Positions 52,361 to 61,194 of a stretch of DNA of 64,000 nucleotides are shown piece by piece. Made by a program: the position numbers and the translations under genes. Origin of the DNA: Rossellomorea aquimaris (GTDB lineage Bacteria; Bacillota; Bacilli; Bacillales; Bacillaceae_B); contig NZ_CP141595.1 in assembly GCF_035590735.1 (NCBI RefSeq), positions 367,001-431,000 of the forward strand, written 5' to 3'. The notes under the pieces are model-generated. The model worked only from the letters and a program-made list of their open reading frames with translations. It did no database searches and was not told the origin of the DNA. Positions within the stretch are counted from its first letter, which is position 1. Each line of letters begins with the position of its first letter.

Positions 52361-53686
52361 TTGATTTTGCATGAGATTGAAACTGCCAGTCGATCGCAAA
52401 TGGAACGCCTTCAACTAGAGAGATTACAACATATTGCTGCTTATGTGTATGAACGAGTCCCTTTTTACCGTGAACAATTTGACCTGAGAGGTCTGAAGCC
52501 ACAGGATTTAAAGTCTTTGTCAAACCTTAAAATGTTACCGCTTACAAAAAAGAAAGATTTACGGGAGAATTACCCTTTTGGCCTGTTCGCGGTCAAGCGT
52601 GAAGAAATGGTAAGGGTCCATGCATCTTCCGGAACAAGTGGAAAGCCGACGGTTGTAGGGTATACCCCGAATGATATCAACATGTGGGGAGAAATTGTGG
52701 CCCGGGCCATTGCCATGTCAGGTGGAAAACCCGGGGACGTCCTGCATAATGCATATGGATACGGACTATTTACAGGTGGTTTGGGCCTGCATTATGGGAG
52801 TGAGAAGCTGGGGATGATCACGGTGCCGGTATCGGGCGGAAACATGTCCAGGCAAATCACTTTATTGGAAGACTTTCAGCCAACGGTCATATGCGGCACG
52901 CCATCTTACGTTCTCAATTTAGCAGAATCAATGGAGGCACAGGGGAAGGATCCGGCTTCACTATCCTTACGATATGGAATATTCGGGGCTGAGCCCTGGT
53001 CGAATACGCTGAGAGAAACATTGGAAAGAAAGCTGAATATTAAAGCGTGTGACATATATGGCTTAAGTGAAGTCATCGGTCCTGGTGTTGCCATGGAATG
53101 TCATGAAGCACAGGATGGCCTTCATATTGCCGAAGACCATTTTCTCGTGGAAGTCATCCATCCCGATACATTAGAGTCGCTGCCGGAGGGGGAAGTCGGG
53201 GAACTTGTCTTTACGAGCTTAACGAAGGAAGCCTTTCCGATCATCCGCTATAGAACCGGAGATATCGCTTCGATACAGCACGGAACATGCTCATGTGGAA
53301 GAACGACGGTGAAGATGTCACGTGTCAAGGGGAGAGTGGATGACATGCTCATCATCAGGGGAGTGAACGTGTTTCCATCAGAAATGGAACACTTCCTGCT
53401 TCAGATAAGTGAGCTCGCGCCACATTATCAGGTTCATTTAAAGAAAAAAGGGGCACTCGATTTGGTGGAGCTGCAAGTTGAGGTCACGGATGAATACTAC
53501 CAAGGGATGTCTCAAGATTTAAAGCATGAAGGAATCAATCAATTGGAAGCAAAAGTGAAAAGCCTCATGAAAGAGCGGTGCTATGTTTCCATGGATGTAA
53601 AAATCAGGGGCCCGAGAGAAATCCCCCGTTCAGAAGGAAAAGCCATCCGGATTGTGGATCTTAGAGGAGAAGCCATGTTTCAATAA
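52361..53686 (+). CDS. paaK: Phenylacetate-CoA ligase
   Basis: A 441-residue AMP-forming ligase with the P-loop-like ASSGTSGKPTVVGYT (about 88-102), YGLSE (adenine binding), YRTGD and the C-terminal lysine region EGKAIRI. It activates phenylacetate with ATP and CoA, the first step of the pathway. The start is TTG 52361, eight bases after AGGAGG. The gap to paaA holds a long hairpin (53706-53746). Confidence 0.95.
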   Translation: MILHEIETASRSQMERLQLERLQHIAAYVYERVPFYREQFDLRGLKPQDLKSLSNLKMLPLTKKKDLRENYPFGLFAVKREEMVRVHASSGTSGKPTVVGYTPNDINMWGEIVARAIAMSGGKPGDVLHNAYGYGLFTGGLGLHYGSEKLGMITVPVSGGNMSRQITLLEDFQPTVICGTPSYVLNLAESMEAQGKDPASLSLRYGIFGAEPWSNTLRETLERKLNIKACDIYGLSEVIGPGVAMECHEAQDGLHIAEDHFLVEVIHPDTLESLPEGEVGELVFTSLTKEAFPIIRYRTGDIASIQHGTCSCGRTTVKMSRVKGRVDDMLIIRGVNVFPSEMEHFLLQISELAPHYQVHLKKKGALDLVELQVEVTDEYYQGMSQDLKHEGINQLEAKVKSLMKERCYVSMDVKIRGPREIPRSEGKAIRIVDLRGEAMFQ

Positions 53687-53705
53687 TTTTTTTTGAGAAA
53701 ATTAG

Positions 53706-53746
53706 TTATCACACAATATAGTTCCCGCGTTGGAACTGTGTGATAA
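53706..53746 (+). promoter_or_regulatory. Hairpin between paaK and paaA
   Basis: TTATCACAC (53706-53714) pairs with GTGTGATAA (53738-53746), and AGTTCC (53720-53725) with GGAACT (53732-53737). There is no T run; the paaA ribosome binding site follows directly. It is more likely an mRNA-processing or stability element than a terminator. Confidence 0.6.
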
Positions 53747-53759
53747 AGGAGGGGCTACA

Positions 53760-54728
53760 ATGAGTGACGTATTATCAAATCAACAACTGACAGAAGAAGA
53801 GCGTATGGCTCATTTTATGAGAAAGATTGAAAATGACGAAAAGATTGAAGCGGATGATTGGATGCCGGATGAATATCGAAATGCACTGATCAAGCTGATT
53901 TCCATGCATGGGATAAGTGAAATCATGGGGGCTCTTCCCGAGAAGGAGTGGGTACCGAAAGCGCCTACACTAAGAAGGAAGCTTGGAATCATGGCAAAGG
54001 TACAGGACGAGATGGGCCATGGACAGCTACTGCTTCGTGTAGCGGAAGATTTAATGAAGCCTTACGGGAAAACACGAGAGCATATTATGAGAGATTTATT
54101 TTCAGGAGATTTAAAGTTCCATAACGTCTTTCACATGGAAGCACCTACCTGGGGAGACGCTGGGTTAATCGGCTGGCTTGTGGACGGGGCAGCGATCATT
54201 ACTCAAACGAATATGCTCCATGCCTCATACGGGCCATATGCCCGGGCGCTAAAGCGGATTTGTGCGGAAGAAGTCTTCCATGCACAGCATGGTGAAGCCA
54301 TCATCATGGCTCTGGCAGAAGGGACTCCCGAGCAAAGGGCATTAGTTCAGGATGCAGTAGACCGCTGGTGGGAATCGCTTCTTATGTTCTTTGGACCTGG
54401 TGATGCGAAAACGACAGGTTCCTCTAAGCAGGATATCACCATCAAGTACAACATCCGGACGAAAACAAATGAACAGCTGAGACAGGACTTTTTCACAAAA
54501 TATGTTCCGAGGATGCTGTCGTTAGGACTGACTCTTCCTGATGAGACGATGTATTTCGATGAAGAAAAGGACTTATGGATCTATAAGCAGCCCGACTGGA
54601 ACCGCTTCAAGGAAATCATTCGGAACAATGGGCCGAAATCAAAGGATCGCCTTCGTTTAAGAGAATTATCCTACGACAATAATGCGTGGGTTCGAGAAGC
54701 ATTAAGCCCTAGCGACCAAGTAAGCTAG
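53760..54728 (+). CDS. paaA: Phenylacetyl-CoA epoxidase subunit A (catalytic)
   Basis: A 322-residue di-iron oxygenase subunit with ligand motifs KVQDEMGHGQ (ExxH) and CAEEVFHAQHGE (ExxH). It adds oxygen to the ring of phenylacetyl-CoA to make the 1,2-epoxide, with PaaB, C and an electron donor. ATG 53760 follows AAAGGAGGGG; the ORF opens at 53730 without a ribosome binding site. It is the first of four tightly packed genes. Confidence 0.95.
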   Translation: MSDVLSNQQLTEEERMAHFMRKIENDEKIEADDWMPDEYRNALIKLISMHGISEIMGALPEKEWVPKAPTLRRKLGIMAKVQDEMGHGQLLLRVAEDLMKPYGKTREHIMRDLFSGDLKFHNVFHMEAPTWGDAGLIGWLVDGAAIITQTNMLHASYGPYARALKRICAEEVFHAQHGEAIIMALAEGTPEQRALVQDAVDRWWESLLMFFGPGDAKTTGSSKQDITIKYNIRTKTNEQLRQDFFTKYVPRMLSLGLTLPDETMYFDEEKDLWIYKQPDWNRFKEIIRNNGPKSKDRLRLRELSYDNNAWVREALSPSDQVS

Positions 54729-54743
54729 AAGGGAATGAGAAGG

Positions 54744-55100
54744 ATGTCAGACAAGGGGCAGAACTTTTATCAGGAATTTGAAGTGTTTAGTAAGAGAACG
54801 GACGGGGCGCAGATGCAGCACCAATTCAGTCTGTTGGCTCCCAACCATGAACTTGCCATGGTAATGGCTCAAGAGAATTTCATGAGAAGAGAGCCGGTTT
54901 CGGATATATGGGTTGTGAAGCGGTCGGACGTCCGGATGATGACACCTGAGGAAAGAGAGAGTGTCGGCCGTCTTGATAATAAAGATTATCGGAACGCCAA
55001 AGGCTACGGTTATCTGAAGAAGAAGTGGAGACAGTACGAACAGGAAATGCTCGATGAGAAAGAGATCATGTCATGGGGAGAGTTGGTGAAGAAGAAATGA
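54744..55100 (+). CDS. paaB: Phenylacetyl-CoA epoxidase subunit B
   Basis: A 118-residue small subunit. The blocks YQEFEVFSKRTDGAQMQHQF and APNHELAMVMAQENFMRRE are typical of PaaB, which bridges the PaaAC heterodimers. ATG 54744 is chosen, nine bases after AAGGGA; ATG 54735 is too near that site. Its stop overlaps the start of paaC (ATGA). Confidence 0.93.
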   Translation: MSDKGQNFYQEFEVFSKRTDGAQMQHQFSLLAPNHELAMVMAQENFMRREPVSDIWVVKRSDVRMMTPEERESVGRLDNKDYRNAKGYGYLKKKWRQYEQEMLDEKEIMSWGELVKKK

Positions 55101-55915
55101 AAGTGAAAAATCCAAATGACATCCCGAACGGAGATTATAAGGAAGCGCTTTTGAGCCTGCTCTATCAATTGGCAGACGATGATTTCATCCTTGCGTATCG
55201 CGGTTCTGAATGGCTGGGACTCGCTCCTCATATTGAAGAGGATGTCGCCTTTTCATCCATTAATCAAGATACGATGGGGCATGCCACGATGTTTTATCAA
55301 CTCCTTGAAGAGTTAGGGGAAGGGGATCAGGACCATCTGGCACATGGAAGGAAGGCGTCAGAACGAAGAAATGCCATCTTACTGGAAGAAGTGAATGGAT
55401 CCGGACACTACTTACAAGAACCCCGCTACGACTGGGCCTTTGCTGTTGTAAGACATTATTTCTACAGCGTCGCCAAAAAGGTACGAATTGACTCGTTAAA
55501 GAATTCCTCCTATGAACCACTTGCCGAAATGGCGATCAAAATCAACACAGAATTATATTATCACCTGCTGCACTGGAAAACCTGGTTCATTCAATTAATG
55601 AATGCAGGCGGGGAAGCAAGGGAGCGAATGAATAAGGCGATTGAACGAGTATTGAAAGAATTCCAGGGAGTCCTGACCCTGGGGCCAATGGGGAAAGAAA
55701 TGTCTCTTATGGCTCTGATCGAAGGGGAAGAAAGCTTAACGAAACGATGGGAGCTGGCCCTTCAACCGGTCTTCCAATCTACTCAACTATCCTTTCCTCC
55801 GAATGTAAGCATGAAAAAGGGGAATGGACGCTTAGGTGAGCATACTCCTGAACTGGATACGGCACTTTCCACATTAAGCGAAGTCTATAACACAAATCCC
55901 GCAGCAAGCTGGTAA
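55097..55915 (+). CDS. paaC: Phenylacetyl-CoA epoxidase subunit C (structural)
   Basis: A 272-residue ferritin-like structural subunit, partner of PaaA. Visible blocks are YQLADDDFILAYRGSEWLG, NQDTMGHATMFYQLLEELGE and MAIKINTELYYHLLHWKTW. ATG 55097 overlaps the paaB stop by four bases. PaaC in the family lacks a complete di-iron site and supports folding and assembly of PaaA. Confidence 0.93.
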   Translation: MKVKNPNDIPNGDYKEALLSLLYQLADDDFILAYRGSEWLGLAPHIEEDVAFSSINQDTMGHATMFYQLLEELGEGDQDHLAHGRKASERRNAILLEEVNGSGHYLQEPRYDWAFAVVRHYFYSVAKKVRIDSLKNSSYEPLAEMAIKINTELYYHLLHWKTWFIQLMNAGGEARERMNKAIERVLKEFQGVLTLGPMGKEMSLMALIEGEESLTKRWELALQPVFQSTQLSFPPNVSMKKGNGRLGEHTPELDTALSTLSEVYNTNPAASW

Positions 55916-55928
55916 AGGATGAAGGAAA

Positions 55929-56408
55929 ATGACTGCAACCGTTTTAGATGTTCTTCAAACTGTGAAAGATCCTGAAATAGATTCCATCAGCATTGTGGAT
56001 TTAGGTATGGTCAATCGTATTCATCATCACGAAAATGCTCTGATGATTGAACTCCTCCCAACCTTTGTGGGCTGTCCTGCATTGGACATTATTAAAGGAA
56101 ATGTGGAGAAGGTTTGTCGGGATCAGCTTGGAATTCAATCCGTACAGGTGCAATTTGTCTATTCGCCTCCCTGGACATCCGACCGGTTAACCGAAACTGG
56201 CCGGGAAAGACTGAAGGAATTCGGCATCGCACCCCCGCCTGAACATTTCACCGGGGAAGAAGATTGGGAGATTCATTGTCCATATTGTGATTCCCCCTAT
56301 ACTTCAATGGAGAACCTGTTCGGTCCCACCGCCTGCAGAAGCATTCTATACTGCAAGCAATGCCGCAACCCGTTCGAAGCCATGAAGCCAATATCGACGA
56401 TGATGTGA
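55929..56408 (+). CDS. paaD: Phenylacetyl-CoA epoxidase assembly protein PaaD
   Basis: A 159-residue protein. The N-terminal MIP18/DUF59 domain has VKDPEIDSISIVDLGMV and PTFVGCPALDII with the conserved Cys, and the C-terminus has two CxxC pairs (HCPYCDS and YCKQCRN) that should bind zinc. PaaD is needed for iron-sulphur or di-iron maturation of the epoxidase system. A paaE reductase gene does not follow; a 430-base gap with a GC-rich repeat follows instead. Confidence 0.92.
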   Translation: MTATVLDVLQTVKDPEIDSISIVDLGMVNRIHHHENALMIELLPTFVGCPALDIIKGNVEKVCRDQLGIQSVQVQFVYSPPWTSDRLTETGRERLKEFGIAPPPEHFTGEEDWEIHCPYCDSPYTSMENLFGPTACRSILYCKQCRNPFEAMKPISTMM

Positions 56409-56524
56409 AGCTTAGTAAGTTTTAGCTTTTAGCACCGTTTATCTAAGTCTATCTTTTTACAAAGCTATTTTCTAAAAGATTGTTGTTTTGTAAGGCTTTG
56501 TTAAAGTAAACCAGATTCTCAGAA

Positions 56525-56776
56525 AGTTGATTGGAGCGGAAGGCGCTCGACTCCTGCGGGAATAGCGGGACAGTTCGAAAAGCGGAGGCTGCTTGCTCAG
56601 CCCCGACAAGCATAAGCTAAATGGGCCGGGAAGGCGTTCTTTGCCTTCTTGGACCATTTAGCTTATGACCTCGAGGGGCTAGCCGCTGGAGCTGGACAGG
56701 TGAGACCCCGCAGGCGAAGCCGAGGAGGCTCACCGCCCGCCCCGCGGAAAGCGAGCGCCTGTAGCGGAAATCAACT
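56525..56776. repeat. GC-rich palindromic repeat inside the paa operon
   Basis: A 252-base element with complementary ends AGTTGATT (56525-56532) and AATCAACT (56769-56776). It is GC-rich compared with the genes around it. Internal stems include AGCCCC/GGGGCT and the perfect 14-base CATAAGCTAAATGG (56611-56624) with CCATTTAGCTTATG (56654-56667), which encloses a smaller GAAGGC/GCCTTC hairpin. Sequences such as GACTCCTGCGGGA and GCGGAAAGCGAGCGCCTG are, from memory, part of an intergenic repeat family common in Bacillaceae. No ORF here is convincing. Confidence 0.8.
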
Positions 56777-56839
56777 ACTACTGTCTTGTTAAAAATAGCA
56801 CCAAAATAAACTACTGAAAATCAAAGGAGAGATTCCACT

Positions 56840-57148
56840 ATGGTAAAACTAATCGCATTGTATAAGCACCCTGAAAACAAAGAGAAATTTGATGAGCATT
56901 ACTTCAATACCCACGCTCCGATCACGGCAAAAATTCCAGGCCTTAAAAAGATGGATGTAACGAAAATCGTTGGTTCACCTATGGGTGGAGAAGGCAAATA
57001 CTACTTAATGTGCGAAATGTATTATGACAATCATGAAGCGCTGAAAGCAGCCATGAAATCCGATGAAGGCAAAGCCTCCGGGAAGGACCTTATGGGCTTC
57101 GCCGCAGAGTTAGTCACTCTTATGATTGGTGAAGAAGTGAATGAGTAA
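56840..57148 (+). CDS. EthD-family protein
   Basis: A 102-residue dimeric alpha-beta barrel protein. Key blocks are LYKHPENKEKFDEHYFNTHAP (given as LYKHPEN and HYFNTHAPI) and IPGLKKMDVTKIVG. EthD members act as small helper or isomerase-like enzymes in catabolic clusters. It opens the second half of the paa genes, after the repeat, and overlaps the crotonase gene by eight bases. ATG 56840 follows AAAGGAGAG. Its role in phenylacetate breakdown is inferred from position. Confidence 0.85.
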   Translation: MVKLIALYKHPENKEKFDEHYFNTHAPITAKIPGLKKMDVTKIVGSPMGGEGKYYLMCEMYYDNHEALKAAMKSDEGKASGKDLMGFAAELVTLMIGEEVNE

Positions 57149-57920
57149 AGAGTACGAATATATCGTAGTGAGCGAGAGGGAAGGGCTTGGTTTTATTGAA
57201 TTGAACAGACCTAAAGTCCTGAACGCCATCAATCGTCCTATGGTATCGGAGTTAGTCAATGCTTTCGAGGCATTTGACCGGAACGACAGTGTGAAAGCAA
57301 TTGTTTTATCTGGTAGGGGCAGAGCCTTTGCTGCAGGAGCAGACATTGATGAAATGGCAGAGGACGGCGCCATAGATTTAGAACTCTTGAATCAATTTAC
57401 CGAATGGGACCGCTTGGCCTGGATTAAGAAGCCGATCATCGGAGCGGTCCAGGGTTTTGCATTAGGAGGCGGGTTTGAGTTAGCTCTATGCTGCGACATA
57501 CTATTCGCTTCTGAGGATGCGAGCTTTGGATTTCCTGAGGTGAATCTTGGGGTCATGCCTGGAGCGGGAGGGACACAGAGGCTCACCAAGCTGATAGGGA
57601 AATCAAGAGCGATGGAATGGCTGTTATCGGGAGACATGTTTACAGCCACGCAAGCTCTCGAGTGGGGAGTCATCAACCGGGCGATTCCGAAAGAGTTATT
57701 AATAGAAGAAACCGGGAAGTTTGCGAAGAAATTAGCTGCAAAGCCACCGCTTTCCCTGCGTCTAATCAAGGAATCTGTTCATAAAGCCGTTGATTCTTCG
57801 ATTTATGAAGGGATGCAATATGAGCGGAAGAACTTCTATCTTCTCTTTGCCTCTGAAGATCAGAAAGAAGGCATGAAAGCTTTTGTGGAAAAACGGAAAC
57901 CGAATTTTAAAGGGAAATAA
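57141..57920 (+). CDS. paaF: Enoyl-CoA hydratase, PaaF-like
   Basis: A 259-residue crotonase-fold protein. Both catalytic Glu residues of hydratases are present: LGGGFELALCCD and GFPEVNLGVMPGAGGTQRL. The oxyanion-hole block is RAFAAGADIDEM. It likely hydrates 2,3-dehydroadipyl-CoA in the lower pathway. Overlaps the EthD gene by eight bases. Confidence 0.87.
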   Translation: MSKEYEYIVVSEREGLGFIELNRPKVLNAINRPMVSELVNAFEAFDRNDSVKAIVLSGRGRAFAAGADIDEMAEDGAIDLELLNQFTEWDRLAWIKKPIIGAVQGFALGGGFELALCCDILFASEDASFGFPEVNLGVMPGAGGTQRLTKLIGKSRAMEWLLSGDMFTATQALEWGVINRAIPKELLIEETGKFAKKLAAKPPLSLRLIKESVHKAVDSSIYEGMQYERKNFYLLFASEDQKEGMKAFVEKRKPNFKGK

Positions 57921-57932
57921 GGAGGCTGCCTC

Positions 57933-58706
57933 ATGTTTGAAACGATTAAGTACGAAGTGAAGAATAACGTAGCCTGGATTACCCTGAATCGTCCTGATAA
58001 GCTGAACGCTTTCATCCGTCAACTCAATTTGGAAATGCAAAAGGCCATGAAGGAATCTTCACGAAATGAAGAAGTAAGAGCCATCGTGATAACAGGTGAA
58101 GGCAGGGCTTTTTGTTCGGGACAGGATTTAAGCGAAGTAGATGAATCGATGGATCATGGAGAGGTACTGCGAAATAACTACGGACCGATGGTGAAAGAAA
58201 TTGAGCAGTGTGAGAAGCCGGTCATTGCAGCCGTCAATGGAGTGGCGGCAGGAGCGGGCTTCAGCCTGGCCCTGGCCTGTGACTTCAGGCTCGTATCCGA
58301 GAAAGCGAGCTTTGTGCAAGCATTTGTGCACGTCGGATTAGTACCTGATTCAGGGAATCTTTATTATTTATCAAAGATTGTTGGCTACGCAAAAGCGCTG
58401 GAACTGGCGGTTTTTGGAGAGAAGATAAAGGCGCTCGATGCAGAAAAGCTGGGTCTTGTCACGAAAATCATATCGCTTGAAGAGTGGCAGGAAGAGACGG
58501 CGGCGTTTGCCGAAAGAATCGCCTCCATGCCAACGAAGGCAATCGGCTTGATGAAGCGTTTATTAAAGGGAAGCGCGGATCTATCCTTCAACGATTACTT
58601 AGAAAAAGAAGCCTGTGCCCAGCGTATCGCAGGCAAGACAGAAGATCACCGCGAAGGTGTGGCAGCATTTATGGAGAAAAGAAGACCAGCTTTTCACGGA
58701 AAATAA
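57933..58706 (+). CDS. paaG: 2-(1,2-epoxy-1,2-dihydrophenyl)acetyl-CoA isomerase-like, PaaG
   Basis: A 257-residue crotonase-fold protein. In contrast to PaaF the two hydratase Glu positions are changed (AAGAGFSLALACD, FVQAFVHVGLVPDSGN), while the PaaG-type Asp in LVPDSG is kept. This fits the epoxide isomerase making oxepin-CoA. RAFCSGQDLSEVD is the family block. Starts 12 bases after paaF with AAGGAGG. Confidence 0.87.
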   Translation: MFETIKYEVKNNVAWITLNRPDKLNAFIRQLNLEMQKAMKESSRNEEVRAIVITGEGRAFCSGQDLSEVDESMDHGEVLRNNYGPMVKEIEQCEKPVIAAVNGVAAGAGFSLALACDFRLVSEKASFVQAFVHVGLVPDSGNLYYLSKIVGYAKALELAVFGEKIKALDAEKLGLVTKIISLEEWQEETAAFAERIASMPTKAIGLMKRLLKGSADLSFNDYLEKEACAQRIAGKTEDHREGVAAFMEKRRPAFHGK

Positions 58707-58730
58707 TTCAATTAAAAAGGAGATGGAGTT

Positions 58731-60248
58731 ATGTCTACAGTAAAAGAGCAAAGCTTTGAAGTCCTTGAAATGAAAAGAGAACATTATTCATTGGTGATCA
58801 ACGGTCAACGTATGGAAAGTGGTTCAGGTGAAACCTTTAAGACGTACAATCCAGCGACAGGTGAAGCGATTGCCACCGTTTCACTGGCATCTGTGGAAGA
58901 TGCTGAAAAAGCGGTTGAAGCAGCGAGAAAAGCGTTTGATTACGGTAAGTGGAAGAAGTTCCCGATCAATAAGCGTTCCCGTGTGCTCAATAAAATTGCA
59001 GGCATTATGAGATCGCGTTTTAATGAACTTGTCTCTCTTGAGATCATGGATAGCGGGAAATCACTATCAGCCGCACAAGGTCAAGTGATGCAAGCGATTG
59101 AAGATTTTGAATTCTATGCAGGAGCGATTGTGGGCCATCGTGGAACGGTGAATAATGTACCAGGTCAATTCATGAATGTTGCGGAGAAAGAGCCGGTCGG
59201 TGTATGTGCTCAAATCATTCCTTGGAATTATCCATTGATGATGGCAGCCTGGAAAATTGCGCCTGCCATTGCGTCAGGCTGTTCGGTTGTCGTGAAACCA
59301 GCGACTCTTACACCATTAACAGCGATTGTCTTGGGTGAAATCTGCATTGAAGCCGGCGTTCCTGAAGGGGTTGTAAACGTCATTCCTGGTGCAGGTTCTT
59401 CTGTCGGTAATTACTTAGTTGAGCATGAAAAGGTTGACAAAGTAGCCTTCACAGGTTCCACTCCCATCGGTAAAAACATCATGGAAAAGGCGTCTCAAAC
59501 CCTAAAGAGAGTCACTCTTGAATTAGGTGGGAAGTCACCAAACATCGTATTTGAAGATGCAGATGTCGATGCAGCGGTGGATGGTTCCCTGTTCGGAATC
59601 TTCTATAATACAGGTCAATCCTGTGAAGCACGTTCCAGACTGTATGTACATGAAGATATCTACGATGAGTTCATGGAAAAGTTCGTTGAAAAGACGAAGA
59701 AGCTGAAATTGGCTGATCCACATGATAAAGGGACTCATATTGGGGCGATCATCAACCAGGACCAGCTGGATACGATCGACGGTTATGTTCAATCAGCCAA
59801 AGAAGAAGGAGCGACGATCTTAGTCGGGGGAAGTCCTGCGAAAGTAGAAGGCTTCGAAAAAGGCTACTGGTATGAGCCAACCATCATTACAGATGTGAAT
59901 CACGACATGAAGGTTGTAAAAGAAGAAATCTTCGGACCAGTTGTCGTGGTAATGAAATTCAAAGATGAAAAAGAAGCAATCAAAATGGCCAACGATAGCG
60001 AATATGGACTCGGTTCAGCGGTATGGACTCAAAACCATGGCCGTGCGACAAGAGTATCGAAAGCGATCCAGGCGGGAATCGTGATGGTGAACTGCCCGTT
60101 CTCCGCATTCCCGGGTACTCCGTTCGGAGGCTACAAGCAGTCCGGATTCGGCCGTGAACTTTGCGTTGAAACGCTCGATCTTTACACAGAAACAAAAAGT
60201 ATCATTTCTTACTTCGGAAACCGTCCGTTAAATCCATTTGGTGTGTAA
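58731..60248 (+). CDS. NAD(P)+-dependent aldehyde dehydrogenase of the paa cluster
   Basis: A 505-residue ALDH with the active Glu block LELGGKSPNIV, the catalytic Cys in NTGQSCEARS, and IPWNYPLMMAAWKIAP for the cofactor. It is a stand-alone ALDH, and not fused to a MaoC hydratase domain as in PaaZ. By position it may oxidise the semialdehyde formed on ring opening. Other aldehydes, such as phenylacetaldehyde, are also possible. ATG 58731 follows AAAAGGAG. Confidence 0.85.
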   Translation: MSTVKEQSFEVLEMKREHYSLVINGQRMESGSGETFKTYNPATGEAIATVSLASVEDAEKAVEAARKAFDYGKWKKFPINKRSRVLNKIAGIMRSRFNELVSLEIMDSGKSLSAAQGQVMQAIEDFEFYAGAIVGHRGTVNNVPGQFMNVAEKEPVGVCAQIIPWNYPLMMAAWKIAPAIASGCSVVVKPATLTPLTAIVLGEICIEAGVPEGVVNVIPGAGSSVGNYLVEHEKVDKVAFTGSTPIGKNIMEKASQTLKRVTLELGGKSPNIVFEDADVDAAVDGSLFGIFYNTGQSCEARSRLYVHEDIYDEFMEKFVEKTKKLKLADPHDKGTHIGAIINQDQLDTIDGYVQSAKEEGATILVGGSPAKVEGFEKGYWYEPTIITDVNHDMKVVKEEIFGPVVVVMKFKDEKEAIKMANDSEYGLGSAVWTQNHGRATRVSKAIQAGIVMVNCPFSAFPGTPFGGYKQSGFGRELCVETLDLYTETKSIISYFGNRPLNPFGV

Positions 60249-60263
60249 GAAGACATAAACAAG

Positions 60264-60291
60264 CAGGGGGTTGTCCTATCAGGGTCAACCC
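60264..60291 (+). promoter_or_regulatory. Hairpin between ALDH gene and paaH
   Basis: GGGGTTG (60265-60271) and CAACCCC (60284-60290). There is no T run, so it may be an attenuator or stability hairpin. Confidence 0.5.
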
Positions 60292-60318
60292 CTTATTGCA
60301 AGAAAGGGGAAAACAAAC

Positions 60319-61194
60319 ATGACGCAGCATATAGTGGTAGTTGGTTCCGGAGTAATGGGTAGAGGGATCGCCTATGTAAGTGCAGTTGGAGGCTTTCGGA
60401 CCACACTGGTTGATATTAAACAAGAGCAGTTGGATCATGCCAGAAATGAGATTCAGCTCATTTTCCAAAAAGGAATTGAAAGAAATAAGCTTACTCAGCA
60501 ACAGTACGTAGAAGCAAAAGAGCTTATGAGTTATTCAACGAATTTGTCGATTGCCGTACGGGATGCCGACGTGGTCATCGAAGCCGTTCCGGAAAAAGGA
60601 GACATCAAGCGTGGCGTATTCGAAGTACTGGATGCACATGCCCCGGAGTACTGCTACTTGGCAACGAATACCTCCACCATGAGCCCGACTGAAATCGGCT
60701 CCTTTACGAAACGACCTGACAAAGTCATTGCCATGCACTTTTTCAACCCTGTACATAAAATGCCACTCGTTGAAATCGTGAAGGGATTGGAAACAAGTGA
60801 TGAAACGACGGAGGTCATCCAGCAAATAGCCCGCCTGATGGGGAAAGAAACGGTGGTCATCAATGAGTTCCCTGGTTTTGTCACAAGCAGAATCTCTGCC
60901 CTCGTCGGGAATGAAGCCTTTTACATGCTCCAGGAAGGACTCGGTTCTCCTGAAGAAATCGATAAAGCAATCAAGCTCGGTTTAAATTATCCGATGGGTC
61001 CATTTGAACTTGGAGATTTAGTAGGACTGGATACACGATTGAATAATCTTAAGTACCTTCATGAAAAGCTTGGAGAAAAGTATCGTCCAGCCCCTCTTTT
61101 AGAGAAATATGTGAAGGCAGGACGTCTTGGCCGAAAAACGGGTAAAGGTGTATATGAATACTCGGAAACAAAGGAAAAGGAGCACCAGTCATGA
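60319..61194 (+). CDS. paaH: 3-hydroxyacyl-CoA dehydrogenase, PaaH
   Basis: A 291-residue NAD+-dependent enzyme with GSGVMGRGIAYVSAVGG (NAD site, residues about 9-25), HFFNPVHKMPLVEIV (catalytic His) and FVTSRISALVGNEA. It oxidises 3-hydroxyadipyl-CoA. ATG 60319 follows AAGGGGA; the ORF opens at 60271 within the preceding hairpin. Its stop overlaps the paaJ start (ATGA). Confidence 0.92.
   Translation: MTQHIVVVGSGVMGRGIAYVSAVGGFRTTLVDIKQEQLDHARNEIQLIFQKGIERNKLTQQQYVEAKELMSYSTNLSIAVRDADVVIEAVPEKGDIKRGVFEVLDAHAPEYCYLATNTSTMSPTEIGSFTKRPDKVIAMHFFNPVHKMPLVEIVKGLETSDETTEVIQQIARLMGKETVVINEFPGFVTSRISALVGNEAFYMLQEGLGSPEEIDKAIKLGLNYPMGPFELGDLVGLDTRLNNLKYLHEKLGEKYRPAPLLEKYVKAGRLGRKTGKGVYEYSETKEKEHQS

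Noticed and set aside
56472..56657. Minus-strand ORF in the paa operon gap
   Set aside because: It lies in the palindromic GC-rich repeat; its composition is explained by the repeat and there is no ribosome binding site.
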